The position numbers and the translations under genes are program-made. Positions 1 through 11,596 of a DNA stretch of 35,159 nucleotides are shown here, piece after piece. The notes under the pieces are model-generated. The model was not told where the DNA came from and did not search any database. It saw only the letters and a program-made list of their open reading frames with translations. Numbering within the stretch: position 1 is the first letter of the stretch; each line of letters starts with the position of its first letter. The stretch spans positions 1 through 35,159 of the forward strand of contig MWFB01000020.1 of NCBI GenBank assembly GCA_002071385.1. Direction: 5' to 3'. Origin of the DNA: Bacteroidetes bacterium ADurb.Bin013. Its GTDB lineage: Bacteria; Bacteroidota; Bacteroidia; Bacteroidales; UBA932.

Positions 1-1
1 A

Positions 2-2779
2 GGGGAGTGGACGCTTACGGCTACTTTTGACAGTGATCGCTACGGTGATGCCAACATGTTCCTGGATGATGACGGGAAACTCTATGTTTTCTACGGCTGG
101 TCACAGATTATGCCATTTAAGGTAGTTGAACTGGACGTGAACACCTTTAAGGAAATTGGTGATCCCCGGGTTCTATTCTTTGGGGATTATAAGAATCACG
201 GATTCGAGAATAGAAGGAACAAAGATGTGATCTTCTCCATTTTCAACGGGAGAAGGGAATATTTTGATGAAGAGTTTCCCTGGATTGAAGGTCCATGGGT
301 TACCAAGCACCAGGGAAAGTATTATTTGCAGTATGCGGCCATAGGGCTTGAATTCCTGTCTTATTCACATGGGGTATATGTGGCCGACAACCCTATGGGT
401 CCTTACACCTATTCCGAGCACAATCCATTGACTTTCAAAACCACAGGTTTTGCCGTAGGTGCTGGTCATGGGAGCACATTCCACGATAAGAACGGTCAGC
501 TATGGACTATATGCATGATCCCTGCCTGGTATGCAGGCAACGGTGGAGCTGAACTTGCCATTTATCCTACCGCAGTTGATGATGATGGCGTGATGTATTC
601 CAATACGGCTTATGGTGATTACCCGCAATACTGGCCCGGTATCAGGACAGATGCCGTTGATAGTAACCAAGCTGGCTGGCTGTTGCTTTCTCATAAGAAA
701 CGTATTGAAGTTTCTTCAACATATGATAACTATGTAGCTGCCAATGCAGCCGATGAGGACTTTATGACATGCTGGTCAGCACAGACGGGGGATCCTGGTG
801 AGTATCTTACCGTTGACCTTGGAAAAGTAAGTGACATTCATGCTATCCAATGCAACTTTGACCACATAGGCTCCACAGTAAATGTCGGACGCGGATTCAG
901 ACCGTCTCCGGCTCCGGACCATTACCAGTGCTATACGGTTGAAGTATCGAACGATAATGCCACCTGGAAGACTGTAATTGACAAGAGTGACAATAAATTT
1001 AATCGCAGGCACGATTACACAGAGTTCTCCAATCCGGTGAAGGCCCGTTATGTGAAGGTCACCAATGTAGCCACTCACGATGGTGCCAAATTTGCTGTCA
1101 AGGACCTCCGGGTATTCGGTAATCCCAATGCAGCCGAACGTGTTGTAGTTGATGATTTCAAAGCTATACGGAATCAGGAAGACCGGCGCGAGGCAACCCT
1201 TCTCTGGGAACCTGTCAAAGGGGCTGACGGGTATGTGGTGCGTTACGGCATAGAGCCTGGAAAGCTATACAACAGTTATATGGTTTACGACAAGAATTTC
1301 CTTACTATCCACAGTCTGAATACATCCCCTGAATATTATTACGAAATAGAGGCATTTGACTCGGGCCTTAATTACTATAAGGAAATATCTGAGGTAGTAA
1401 ACGGTACCGGTGCTGAAATCGAACTTACCAAAATCAAGCCCGGTGAACGCCCTGCCTGGGGATGGGGAGGAGCAGACGTCCCGCGTCTGATGATTCATCA
1501 GGGGCAGAATGATTATGTGTTTGAAGACATAGAGCCGGGTTATAATTATACACTCAGACATTCTTACGGTCCTGTTCTCTGGCAGGAAGAATTGACTCAA
1601 AAGGAACTCATCGGGGACAGCACCAAACCTACGGTAACCGTCAATTTGACAGAACTTGGCGTAGGAACCCGAACAACAGGCATGCTTGAACTCAGGGTTT
1701 ATCCGGGAAAGGAAAAAGGAAAGATCGTGGTCACTACCAATTACAACCGGAGAATGTCCTTTGCCCCGTCCCCTGTTGTGAATGAAGATAACACCGTAAC
1801 CTTCAATCTGAATGCACCTAATGCAAAGAACGTTCAGATCAATGCCCAGTTTGCCGAGAGACAGAACATGGACAAAAATGCGGACGGGATATGGACTATC
1901 ACACTGGGCCCTGTGGCAGCTGATATCTATCCTTACAGTTTCATAGTTGACGGGGTTACCATCATGGATCCTCAGAATCCTGAATGGTTCCCCAATGAAA
2001 AATTCAAGAACAGCCTGGTAGAAGTAAGGGGGAAAGAGCCTCTGAACCATGAAGTTACTAACGTGCTTCACGGAAGCGTTGACTATACCCTTTATTATTC
2101 AAAAACGCTTGGGATGTATGCACCTGTAATGGTTTATACACCTCCGTGCTACGATCAGTCAAAGAAGAATTATCCTGTATTCTATCTTATCAGCGGTACA
2201 ACGGATACAGAGGAAACATTCTTCAAGGTCGGACGGGTCAACTTCATCCTGGATAACCTGATTGCACAGGGAAAAGCAAAGGAGATGATCATAGTCATGC
2301 CCTACGGCAATCCCGGCTTTTACCTTACCGAGCCGAAATTCATGGACTACTTTTCCGGGGATTTCACGGGTGACCTCATGCCTTTCATAGAGAGCAATTA
2401 TCGTACAATCAACGATCGTGACCATCGTGCCATCGCCGGTTTTTCCCGGGGTGGTGGACAGTCACTTCGCTGTGGCCTCGGCAATTTTGACAAATTTTCC
2501 CATATCATTTCCTACAGCTCTTACATTGGCACCGAAGAGTTTGAAAAAAACTACAGGTTCCTATATGAGGATCCCGCCAGGACCAACAAAATGATGAAAT
2601 TGTACTGGCTGGGAGTCGATAAGGCAGATTTCCTGTACGGAGGTGCAACCGAATTCATGGAACTTATGGACAAATACGGAATTCAAACGGTCCGGCTCGA
2701 GACGGAAGGCCTGCGCGGACACACGTGGATGGCTGTGAAACGTTTTCTCAATGAAACCCTTCCCCTGCTGTTTAATTAA
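2..2779 (+). CDS. GH43 - discoidin - FN3 - CBM48 - CE1 multidomain enzyme (5' truncated by window)
   Basis: Likely a secreted hemicellulase joining a glycosidase to an esterase. The frame stays open from base 2, so the ATG at 56 is internal and the true start lies left of the window. GH43 half-propeller: about 2-690. The pKa-modulating Asp is in GDANMFLDDDG (codon 47-49) and the acid Glu in WIEGPW (codon 287-289); the catalytic base Asp must be off-window. A discoidin/F5-8C-like domain follows (about 690-1126, VDLGKVSDI), then an FN3 domain (about 1138-1400), an unrecognised beta-rich stretch (about 1415-1750), a CBM48-like domain (about 1755-2040) and a CE1 alpha/beta hydrolase to the end. 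The CE1 nucleophile is in GFSRGG (Ser codon 2444-2446) and the His in GHTW. The usual YLxHG is YLISG here. CE1 includes feruloyl and acetyl-xylan esterases; I cannot tell which this is. Confidence 0.88.
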   Translation, partial: GEWTLTATFDSDRYGDANMFLDDDGKLYVFYGWSQIMPFKVVELDVNTFKEIGDPRVLFFGDYKNHGFENRRNKDVIFSIFNGRREYFDEEFPWIEGPWVTKHQGKYYLQYAAIGLEFLSYSHGVYVADNPMGPYTYSEHNPLTFKTTGFAVGAGHGSTFHDKNGQLWTICMIPAWYAGNGGAELAIYPTAVDDDGVMYSNTAYGDYPQYWPGIRTDAVDSNQAGWLLLSHKKRIEVSSTYDNYVAANAADEDFMTCWSAQTGDPGEYLTVDLGKVSDIHAIQCNFDHIGSTVNVGRGFRPSPAPDHYQCYTVEVSNDNATWKTVIDKSDNKFNRRHDYTEFSNPVKARYVKVTNVATHDGAKFAVKDLRVFGNPNAAERVVVDDFKAIRNQEDRREATLLWEPVKGADGYVVRYGIEPGKLYNSYMVYDKNFLTIHSLNTSPEYYYEIEAFDSGLNYYKEISEVVNGTGAEIELTKIKPGERPAWGWGGADVPRLMIHQGQNDYVFEDIEPGYNYTLRHSYGPVLWQEELTQKELIGDSTKPTVTVNLTELGVGTRTTGMLELRVYPGKEKGKIVVTTNYNRRMSFAPSPVVNEDNTVTFNLNAPNAKNVQINAQFAERQNMDKNADGIWTITLGPVAADIYPYSFIVDGVTIMDPQNPEWFPNEKFKNSLVEVRGKEPLNHEVTNVLHGSVDYTLYYSKTLGMYAPVMVYTPPCYDQSKKNYPVFYLISGTTDTEETFFKVGRVNFILDNLIAQGKAKEMIIVMPYGNPGFYLTEPKFMDYFSGDFTGDLMPFIESNYRTINDRDHRAIAGFSRGGGQSLRCGLGNFDKFSHIISYSSYIGTEEFEKNYRFLYEDPARTNKMMKLYWLGVDKADFLYGGATEFMELMDKYGIQTVRLETEGLRGHTWMAVKRFLNETLPLLFN

Positions 2780-2792
2780 AGGACAATACCAA

Positions 2793-3971
2793 ATGAACAA
2801 TCATATGAAAAAGATATTTCTGATCATTGCTTTATCGGCGTTTGTATTGCCCGGTAATGTAACGTATGCCCAGAACCCCCGCCGCGCCCTTACCGGCAGG
2901 CAACTGGCCGCCATGTTTCCCCCGGGGGTGAAGTCTCCCGAATGCAATCCGGATGGAACAGTTACGTTCCGTTTCCAGGCAGAAAATGCTTCTGTTGTCG
3001 AACTCAATTGCCAGATGTTTGACAAAAACAAAGCCATGACAAAGGATGAAAAAGGATTATGGAGCATCACTGTAACTCCACCGGCCCCCGACATATATCC
3101 TTATTGCTTTGTGGTAGACGGGATCCAGGTGACAGACCCCAACAATGTGCTTATTTTCCCAAACGAAAATTTCAAGAATAGTCTTGTGGACGTCCGCGGA
3201 CCGGCCCCGGACTTCCAGGACATGCAGGATGTACCGCACGGAAAGATATCCTACAGATACTATCATTCCGTGATTCTGGGTTTTGACAGGCCCATGTGTG
3301 TATACACCCCTGCCGGGTATGACCCCAAAGGCAAAGAGAAGTATCCTGTTCTTTACCTGATACATGGCATGACCGATACCTATGAGACCTGGTTCAGGGT
3401 GGGCAGGATCAATATGATCCTGGACAATCTGATCGCCCGGGGACTGGCAAAAAAAATGATAGTTATCATGCCCTATGCAAATCCGTATCCCGAGATGATG
3501 CGCCGTGGAGTTGCCCGGAGACAGGATGTGATGGGCACCGATATATTCACCAAAGAAATACTGGAGGAGGTTATCCCGTTTATAGAAAAGAACTACCGGG
3601 TCAGGCCGGATGCCGGCAGCAGGGCCATTGCCGGTTTCTCGCTGGGTGGGAGACAGTCTCTTGCCTGCGGTCTGGGCAACCCGGATACATTCCATTATGT
3701 ATGCGCCTTTGCGCCTGCCGTTTTTGGTGACGAAGTATCAACGAACTTTGATAATGGCATTTACGCGAAACCTTCAGTCATCAGCTCCAGGCTCAAACTC
3801 ATGTGGTTGTGTTGCGGGACCTCCGATTTCCTGTACCAGGCATCGCTGGTTCTGCACCAGTCGCTCCAGGAGCGTGGCATTGAGCACAAGACCATGTTCC
3901 CCGGAGGTGGCCATACCTGGATGAATTGCCGGGATTACATAACCGAAGTAGCACAACATCTTTTTAAATAA
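2793..3971 (+). CDS. CBM48-CE1 secreted esterase (feruloyl/acetyl-xylan type)
   Basis: A 392-residue enzyme that probably removes ferulate or acetate from xylan. The signal peptide ends near TYAQ (residue 27). A CBM48-like domain spans about 45-135 and the CE1 hydrolase about 145-392. Visible catalytic residues are Ser283 in GFSLGG, Asp345 in CGTSDF and His374 in GGHTW; the oxyanion motif YLIHG is intact. The start at 2793 was preferred to an upstream in-frame ATG (2751) because that one overlaps the previous gene and puts a non-hydrophobic stretch before the signal peptide; ATG 2805 is also possible. It closely resembles the C-terminal half of the preceding fusion (shared patterns FPNE-FKNSLV-VRG and ILDNLIA-G-AK-MI), so the two look like tandem paralogues. 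The gap to the upstream stop is 13 bp, so cotranscription is expected. Confidence 0.9.
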   Translation: MNNHMKKIFLIIALSAFVLPGNVTYAQNPRRALTGRQLAAMFPPGVKSPECNPDGTVTFRFQAENASVVELNCQMFDKNKAMTKDEKGLWSITVTPPAPDIYPYCFVVDGIQVTDPNNVLIFPNENFKNSLVDVRGPAPDFQDMQDVPHGKISYRYYHSVILGFDRPMCVYTPAGYDPKGKEKYPVLYLIHGMTDTYETWFRVGRINMILDNLIARGLAKKMIVIMPYANPYPEMMRRGVARRQDVMGTDIFTKEILEEVIPFIEKNYRVRPDAGSRAIAGFSLGGRQSLACGLGNPDTFHYVCAFAPAVFGDEVSTNFDNGIYAKPSVISSRLKLMWLCCGTSDFLYQASLVLHQSLQERGIEHKTMFPGGGHTWMNCRDYITEVAQHLFK

Positions 3972-3977
3972 TTGAAT

Positions 3978-5537
3978 ATGCATAAAATTGTAATTGTTTC
4001 ATTGTTGTTATCATTATTCCTATGTGGGAAGCTGAATGCCCAGGAGGCCAGGATAAAGATTGACACGGACCGCAGGATAGGTCAGATTGACAACAACATA
4101 TACGGCAACTTTGTGGAGCATCTTGGAAGGTGCGTGTACGGTGGCATTTTCGATCCTGCCTCTTCCAAGTCAGATCAGGACGGTTTGCGTACCGACGTAC
4201 TTGATGCGATCAGGGGCCTGAGCGTTTCCTTAACCCGTTACCCCGGAGGAAACTTTGTATCGAATTATCATTGGCTTGATGGTGTTGGGCCCGAGAGGAC
4301 CCCACGCATGGAACTTGCTTGGTCGCACCTGGAAACCAATGAATTCGGCACGAACGAATTCGTGGCCTTTGCAAGAAAAGTAGGGACCGAGCCCTATTTT
4401 GCCGTCAACCTGGGAACGGGATCAATAGTAGAGGCACAGTCATGGGTAGAGTACTGTAATGTCAAAGAAGGCCCTTATTATGCCGAGCTTCGCAGGAAAC
4501 ACGGTTATCCGGAACCTCACAACATCAAGTATTGGGGTCTTGGCAATGAGATGGACGGTGACTGGCAAATGGGTCAGCTTAGCGCCGAAGATTACGTGAA
4601 AAAGGCCAGGGAAGCTTCAAAGCTCATGAGGAGCACTTCTCCCGATATCAAGCTGATTGCCTCGGGTTCTTCCAACTATTCGGGCGGAGCCGATCCCTAC
4701 CATTGGAATGCGACGATTCTTGCCGGCCTTAAAGGCTATATAGATTACATCGCACTTCACATGTATGTGGGAAATTACCGGGACAACTACTACGATTTCC
4801 TGGCCACCCCGCTCCAGATGGATGAGCGTACCCAGATAGTCAAGGGAATGATATTGAGGGAAAAGTCGTATCGTCCCGTGTATATTGCCTGGGATGAATA
4901 CAATGTCTGGTACAGGGCACGCAGTGGCGATGACGTTGTAGGAACACGGGCTCTCGAGGAAAGATACAACCTTGAGGATGCCTTGGTGATCACGGGATTC
5001 CTGAATTGTTTCGTCAGGAACGCCGACATTGTCAAAATGGCCAATATGGCTCAGCTGGTGAATGTGATAGCTCCCATATTTACGGAAGGTGACGATCTCT
5101 TCCTTCAGACCATATATTATCCCCTTCAGATGTTCTCCAACAACATGAAAGGCGAATCTCTGGATGTATTCGTGGATAGTCCCGTGTACAACACTTCGCC
5201 AAGGTTTTCATTGGGAGACAACGAACAGAGCACTTACCTCAAGGATGTTCCCTACCTTGACGTGACGGCTGCCCTGGACGGTGACCAGTTGGTGGTATGT
5301 GTTCTCAACCGCCATAAGGATAACGCCATTTCCGCTGAAGTCATATTACAGCAAGGCGCATTCACAGGTCCGGTCGAAATTTATGAGATCAACGGTCCTA
5401 ATATCAAATCAGAGAATGATTTCGGCAAAACAAATGTGCAAACCGTAAGGAAAAATGACCTGAAGAAGCCTGGTACTTCCTTCACGTACCCGTTCCCTGC
5501 ACATTCTGTTACCATGTTCAAAGGCAAGATTAAATGA
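3978..5537 (+). CDS. GH51 alpha-L-arabinofuranosidase
   Basis: Predicted to release terminal alpha-L-arabinofuranose from arabinoxylan or arabinan oligosaccharides with retention of configuration. The 519-residue protein has the GH51 signature IYGNFVEHLGRCVYGGIFDP near residues 41-60. The acid/base Glu191 is in LGNEMDGDW and the nucleophile Glu307 in WDEYNVW, in an (alpha/beta)8 barrel followed by a C-terminal beta domain. The N-terminus (hydrophobic core, then KLNAQ) is a signal peptide, so this copy acts in the periplasm or at the surface, whereas many GH51 enzymes are cytoplasmic. The ATG at 3978 was preferred to the TTG at 3972 because it begins the signal peptide directly. It lies 6 bp after the CE1 gene, consistent with an operon. 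Confidence 0.94.
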   Translation: MHKIVIVSLLLSLFLCGKLNAQEARIKIDTDRRIGQIDNNIYGNFVEHLGRCVYGGIFDPASSKSDQDGLRTDVLDAIRGLSVSLTRYPGGNFVSNYHWLDGVGPERTPRMELAWSHLETNEFGTNEFVAFARKVGTEPYFAVNLGTGSIVEAQSWVEYCNVKEGPYYAELRRKHGYPEPHNIKYWGLGNEMDGDWQMGQLSAEDYVKKAREASKLMRSTSPDIKLIASGSSNYSGGADPYHWNATILAGLKGYIDYIALHMYVGNYRDNYYDFLATPLQMDERTQIVKGMILREKSYRPVYIAWDEYNVWYRARSGDDVVGTRALEERYNLEDALVITGFLNCFVRNADIVKMANMAQLVNVIAPIFTEGDDLFLQTIYYPLQMFSNNMKGESLDVFVDSPVYNTSPRFSLGDNEQSTYLKDVPYLDVTAALDGDQLVVCVLNRHKDNAISAEVILQQGAFTGPVEIYEINGPNIKSENDFGKTNVQTVRKNDLKKPGTSFTYPFPAHSVTMFKGKIK

Positions 5538-5558
5538 CAACTCATTAAAATACTTATT

Positions 5559-7846
<2,288 letters not shown>

Positions 7847-7864
7847 TCGTTACCCGATTCCGAT

Positions 7865-8791
7865 ATGAAAAATACAATATTGACATTCGTATTTTCCCTG
7901 TGTACCATTGTCGTAACGGCACAGGGATTCCAGATGCCGGAAGGACCAGGTGAAGGTACTTATTCCAGGAGTTGGAAGGACGTAAATTACGCCTCAGATG
8001 ACCAGGAATGCCACAATCTGGACATATACCTGCCTAAAGAACAAAAAAACATCTATCAGGCGGTAATTGTGATTTACGGCAGCGCATGGTTTTCCAACAA
8101 TGCCAAGACAATGGCATCTGCATCCATAGGTACTCCTCTTCTGCAGGCGGGTTTTGCGGTTGTCTCTATTAATCACCGTTCCAGCATCCAGGCGATCTGG
8201 CCGGCACAAATTCAGGACGTGAAAGCAGCCATCCGCTACGTTCGCGCAAATGCTGCCAGCTATGACATAGATCCTTCGTCTATTGGGATCACCGGATTCT
8301 CATCCGGCGGACACCTTGCCACTTTTGCCGGTGTAACAAACGATGTTAAGACACTTGCATCAGGTGATGTTACAGTAGATATTGAAGGTTCTGTGGGCAA
8401 TTATGTATCAACAAGCAGCCGGGTCCAGGCAGTGGTTGACTGGTTTGGTCCCGTGGAGATGGCCCGTATGTCAAACTGCGAGGCTCCCAATGATGAATCT
8501 TCACCGGAAGCTATGCTTATAGGAAAGAAGGATCCTCGCCGGGAACCTGATTGGATCAAACTAATCAGCCCCATCAACTTTGTGGACAAAGATGATCCGG
8601 AAATCCTTATCATTCATGGGGATGCAGATAATGTGGTGCCTCATTGCCAAAGCGTTTACCTGAAAAGCGCTTATGACAATGCCGGAGGTAAAGCTACTTT
8701 CATATCTGTGCCCGGTGGCGGACATGGACCCGTATGTTTTGATACAGAATATTTTAAGAAGATGACAGACTTCTTCAATAAATTACTTTAA
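7865..8791 (+). CDS. BD-FAE-type alpha/beta hydrolase (feruloyl/acetyl esterase-like)
   Basis: A 308-residue secreted esterase of the alpha/beta-hydrolase superfamily, resembling the BD-FAE group common in Bacteroidota hemicellulose loci. The signal peptide ends near VVTAQ (residue 20). The nucleophile is Ser146 in GFSSGGHLA. The acid is probably Asp255 in HGDADNVVP and the base His287 in GGGHGP. The oxyanion segment reads IYGSAWF where many relatives have HGGGW. It is 18 bp downstream of the second CE1 copy. It may remove acyl groups from arabinose or xylose residues; a general lipase/esterase role cannot be excluded from sequence alone. Confidence 0.85.
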   Translation: MKNTILTFVFSLCTIVVTAQGFQMPEGPGEGTYSRSWKDVNYASDDQECHNLDIYLPKEQKNIYQAVIVIYGSAWFSNNAKTMASASIGTPLLQAGFAVVSINHRSSIQAIWPAQIQDVKAAIRYVRANAASYDIDPSSIGITGFSSGGHLATFAGVTNDVKTLASGDVTVDIEGSVGNYVSTSSRVQAVVDWFGPVEMARMSNCEAPNDESSPEAMLIGKKDPRREPDWIKLISPINFVDKDDPEILIIHGDADNVVPHCQSVYLKSAYDNAGGKATFISVPGGGHGPVCFDTEYFKKMTDFFNKLL

Positions 8792-8801
8792 TGAATTACT
8801 A

Positions 8802-10151
8802 ATGTTTAGAAAAATTACATTATCAGTAACTCTATTGTTGCTTGGAGGGGCAGCCATGGCCCAGAACCCTATCATAAGGGATCAGTTCACGGCTGACCCT
8901 TCTGCACTTGTGGTAGGGGACAGAATCTATGTTTTCCCGTCTCACGACATTCCCGCACCTGATGATTTTCCCCGCAAGGACTGGTTCTGTATGGGAGATT
9001 ATCACGTTTTCTCATCAGAGAACCTGACCGACTGGACAGACCACGGGGTGATCCTGGACCAGAAAGATGTCCCGTGGGGGAATCCGAAAGGCTATTCTAT
9101 GTGGGCTCCGGACTGTGCAGAGAAGAACGGGAAATATTATTTTTTCTTCCCTGACTTCATGAAGAGTGACGGCAAGCCCGGACGTTTTAGCCCTTTCCGT
9201 GCAGGGGTAGCTGTGGCTGACCGGCCAGAAGGTCCTTATACTCCCCGGGAAACGCCAATCGAAGGGGTCTTTGGAATTGACCCGTGCATTTTTGTGGATG
9301 ATGACGGTCAGGGATACCTGGTATGGCCCGCCAGAGGGATCAATATCGCAAAGCTCAACGATGACTGGTCCCAGCTGGCCGAAGAGCCTACACCTGTCGG
9401 GAACCTGCCTTCTCCAGGTCTTATTGAAGGCCCGTACCTGTTCAAGGCGAACGGAAAATACTATATGACCTTTCCCTGGGCACGTAAGGATACGGAAGTC
9501 CTGGCATATTCCATGGCAGATAATATCTACGGCCCCTATGAGTTCAAGGGTGTCTTTTTTGAAGAATGGCCGAACAAATGCTGGACAAACCACCATTCCA
9601 TCGTCAATTTCAAGGATCAGTGGTACATCTTCTACCACCATAACGCCTATTCCCCTGATTTCGACAAGAACCGCTCCGCATGTGCCGACAGTCTTTTCTT
9701 TGAAGCTGACGGAAGCATCCGCATGGTTAAGCCGACCCTGCGAGGCATAGGAATCACCCGGGCAGAATCTGATATCCAGATAGACCGTTATTCAGCAATC
9801 AGTGAAGCAGGTGCTGCCATAGCATACCTGGATACCACCTATTATTTTGCCGGATGGAAGACTGTTTTCACCAGTCCTGACGCATGGGTACAATACAATA
9901 CCGTTCAATTTGATGGTGACTGCCGCGGGGCCGTCCTCCGGGTCAATGCTCCCAAGGGAGGAATGCTGCTTTTACAGAGCGGGAATAAGACGATTGCAAA
10001 AGTCAAGGTGCCCGTGACAGAAGGGTGGAAAGAGATCCCGGTGCGCATCCGGGGGATTGAGAAAGGCATTCATCATTTGACTGTCAGTTCTTTGAGTCCC
10101 AATGTGACGCATGTTGACTGGCTCAGGTTTTCAAAAAAGGCAAAGCCATGA
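8802..10151 (+). CDS. GH43 glycosidase with C-terminal CBM6
   Basis: A 449-residue secreted arabinofuranosidase- or xylosidase-type enzyme. After the signal peptide (ending AAMAQ, residue 21) comes a five-bladed GH43 propeller, about 22-320. The three expected carboxylates are visible: base Asp32 in FTADPSA, pKa modulator Asp160 in GIDPCIFVDDDG and acid Glu209 in LIEGPYLF. Residues about 325-447 form a CBM6-like beta-sandwich, with aromatic residues in YFAGWKTVF and a terminal VDWLRF strand typical of CBM6. It begins 10 bp after the BD-FAE gene and overlaps the next gene by 4 bp (ATGA), which implies translational coupling. Family is clear; linkage specificity is not. Confidence 0.92.
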   Translation: MFRKITLSVTLLLLGGAAMAQNPIIRDQFTADPSALVVGDRIYVFPSHDIPAPDDFPRKDWFCMGDYHVFSSENLTDWTDHGVILDQKDVPWGNPKGYSMWAPDCAEKNGKYYFFFPDFMKSDGKPGRFSPFRAGVAVADRPEGPYTPRETPIEGVFGIDPCIFVDDDGQGYLVWPARGINIAKLNDDWSQLAEEPTPVGNLPSPGLIEGPYLFKANGKYYMTFPWARKDTEVLAYSMADNIYGPYEFKGVFFEEWPNKCWTNHHSIVNFKDQWYIFYHHNAYSPDFDKNRSACADSLFFEADGSIRMVKPTLRGIGITRAESDIQIDRYSAISEAGAAIAYLDTTYYFAGWKTVFTSPDAWVQYNTVQFDGDCRGAVLRVNAPKGGMLLLQSGNKTIAKVKVPVTEGWKEIPVRIRGIEKGIHHLTVSSLSPNVTHVDWLRFSKKAKP

Positions 10152-11596
10152 AAAAATTGTTGCTACTGTTTTTTACCTTCTCGCTGTTCGGATGCGCCGG
10201 CTCGAATCCGGTACTTACCATTGAAGGCGGCAAGGTTCAGGGAGTCAAAGCCGATGTCAGGGGAGTTTATGTTTACCGGGGTATTCCTTATGCAGCCCCT
10301 CCCATCAGGGAGCTCCGGTGGAAAGCTCCGCAGCCGGTGATTCCCTGGGAAGGAATAAAGATCGCCGATACCTTCGGGCACCCAGGTTTCCAGGCAACAC
10401 ATTATCCCGGAGGTTATACCACGGAGTGGGGCTATGGTGAAGAGTCAGCCTACAGCGAGGATTGCCTTTACCTGAATGTATGGACCAAAGCTCCCGGACA
10501 AACTGACAGGAAGCTTCCCGTCGCCCTGTGGATCTTTGGAGGCGGCCTGAGGGAAGGATGGGGGTCCGAGCCCGAGTTTGACGGACAAGAGTGGGCAGGC
10601 AAGGACGTTGTGCTGGTTTCTTTCAATTACCGTCTGGGTGTTTTCGGCTTCCTGACACACCCCGGACTTTCAGCAGAGAGTCCTGATCATGTTTCAGGCA
10701 ACTATGGTATTCTTGACCAGATAGAAGCCCTCAAATGGGTGAAGGAAAACATAGCGCAGTTTGGAGGCGATCCCGATAATGTTACCATTTTCGGACAGAG
10801 TGCCGGAGGTCGCAGTGTAAAAACCCTTAGTGCATCTCCCCTGGCCAGGGGTTTGTTCAGCAAAGCCATCATCATGAGTGCCAGTGGTCTGGCCACTGCT
10901 TCTCCATCCTCTTCCATGTCAGCCTATATGAGTGCATTTGCGCCGTTAACGCTGGAAGAGTCAGAGCAGCAGACAAAGGAAGTAATGGATTGGGCGGGCC
11001 TTACCGACCTAGACAAGATGCGGGCCGCTTCCACCGAATTTATTTTTAGCCTGGGAAGTATCTATCAATCAGTTACCGGAAAGCGTACATGGATGACAAC
11101 GGGAGCGGTCTCACCCATGGTAGACGGATATGTCTTGCATGAGAGTTTTGACGATGCCGCTCTCAACAACAATCTGGCGAATGTGCCTTATATGATCGGA
11201 TTCACCCTGAACGACATGGGCAACATGGCTCCCGGAATAGCTGATTTCTGCCTTAACCGCGAGCAGGCAGGGGATAAGGCGTATGCTTATCAGTTTGCGC
11301 GCCCTCTGCCGACCGATGGCAGGGAAAACGTGCTGAAAGGGGCATTCCACTCCTCCGATCTCTGGTATGTGTTCAAGTCTTTCAAAAACAGCTGGAGACC
11401 CTGGACGGAAGGTGATTGGGACCTTTCTGAAGTGATGCTTACCGCCTGGACGAACTTTGCCAGGTTCGGGGATCCCAACGGGCAGCAAGGAGGTCAATGG
11501 GCCCCATACACCAGTGAAAATCCCCGGTTCATGATCTTCAGGCTGGATGATAACGATGCGGTAAATTCGGAAATGGGAGAACCCTTGCGTCCATGA
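10148..11596 (+). CDS. Type-B carboxylesterase lipoprotein with divergent active site
   Basis: A 482-residue carboxylesterase (COesterase family). The N-terminus is a lipoprotein signal with lipobox LFGC (Cys16), so the protein is probably membrane-anchored. Family landmarks are YRGIPYAAPP (43-52), EDCLYLNVW (104-112), NYRLGVFGF (160-168) and the nucleophile Ser218 in FGQSAGG; His401 lies in AFHSSDLWYVF. Three sites depart from the usual pattern: HGGG is FGGG, GESAG is GQSAG, and the catalytic Glu of the DEG motif is replaced by Met357 (NDMG). It overlaps both flanking genes by 4 bp. In this setting it may deacylate hemicellulose fragments, but reduced or altered activity is possible. Confidence 0.85.
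   Translation: MKKLLLLFFTFSLFGCAGSNPVLTIEGGKVQGVKADVRGVYVYRGIPYAAPPIRELRWKAPQPVIPWEGIKIADTFGHPGFQATHYPGGYTTEWGYGEESAYSEDCLYLNVWTKAPGQTDRKLPVALWIFGGGLREGWGSEPEFDGQEWAGKDVVLVSFNYRLGVFGFLTHPGLSAESPDHVSGNYGILDQIEALKWVKENIAQFGGDPDNVTIFGQSAGGRSVKTLSASPLARGLFSKAIIMSASGLATASPSSSMSAYMSAFAPLTLEESEQQTKEVMDWAGLTDLDKMRAASTEFIFSLGSIYQSVTGKRTWMTTGAVSPMVDGYVLHESFDDAALNNNLANVPYMIGFTLNDMGNMAPGIADFCLNREQAGDKAYAYQFARPLPTDGRENVLKGAFHSSDLWYVFKSFKNSWRPWTEGDWDLSEVMLTAWTNFARFGDPNGQQGGQWAPYTSENPRFMIFRLDDNDAVNSEMGEPLRP

Noticed and set aside
1265-2071. 268-residue open frame on the minus strand
   Set aside because: Lies wholly within the FN3 to CBM48 part of the multidomain enzyme; its translation shows no domain or signal and the plus-strand protein is clearly real.
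3057-3695. 212-residue minus-strand open frame
   Set aside because: Antisense to the CE1 gene, whose catalytic motifs and signal peptide are on the plus strand.
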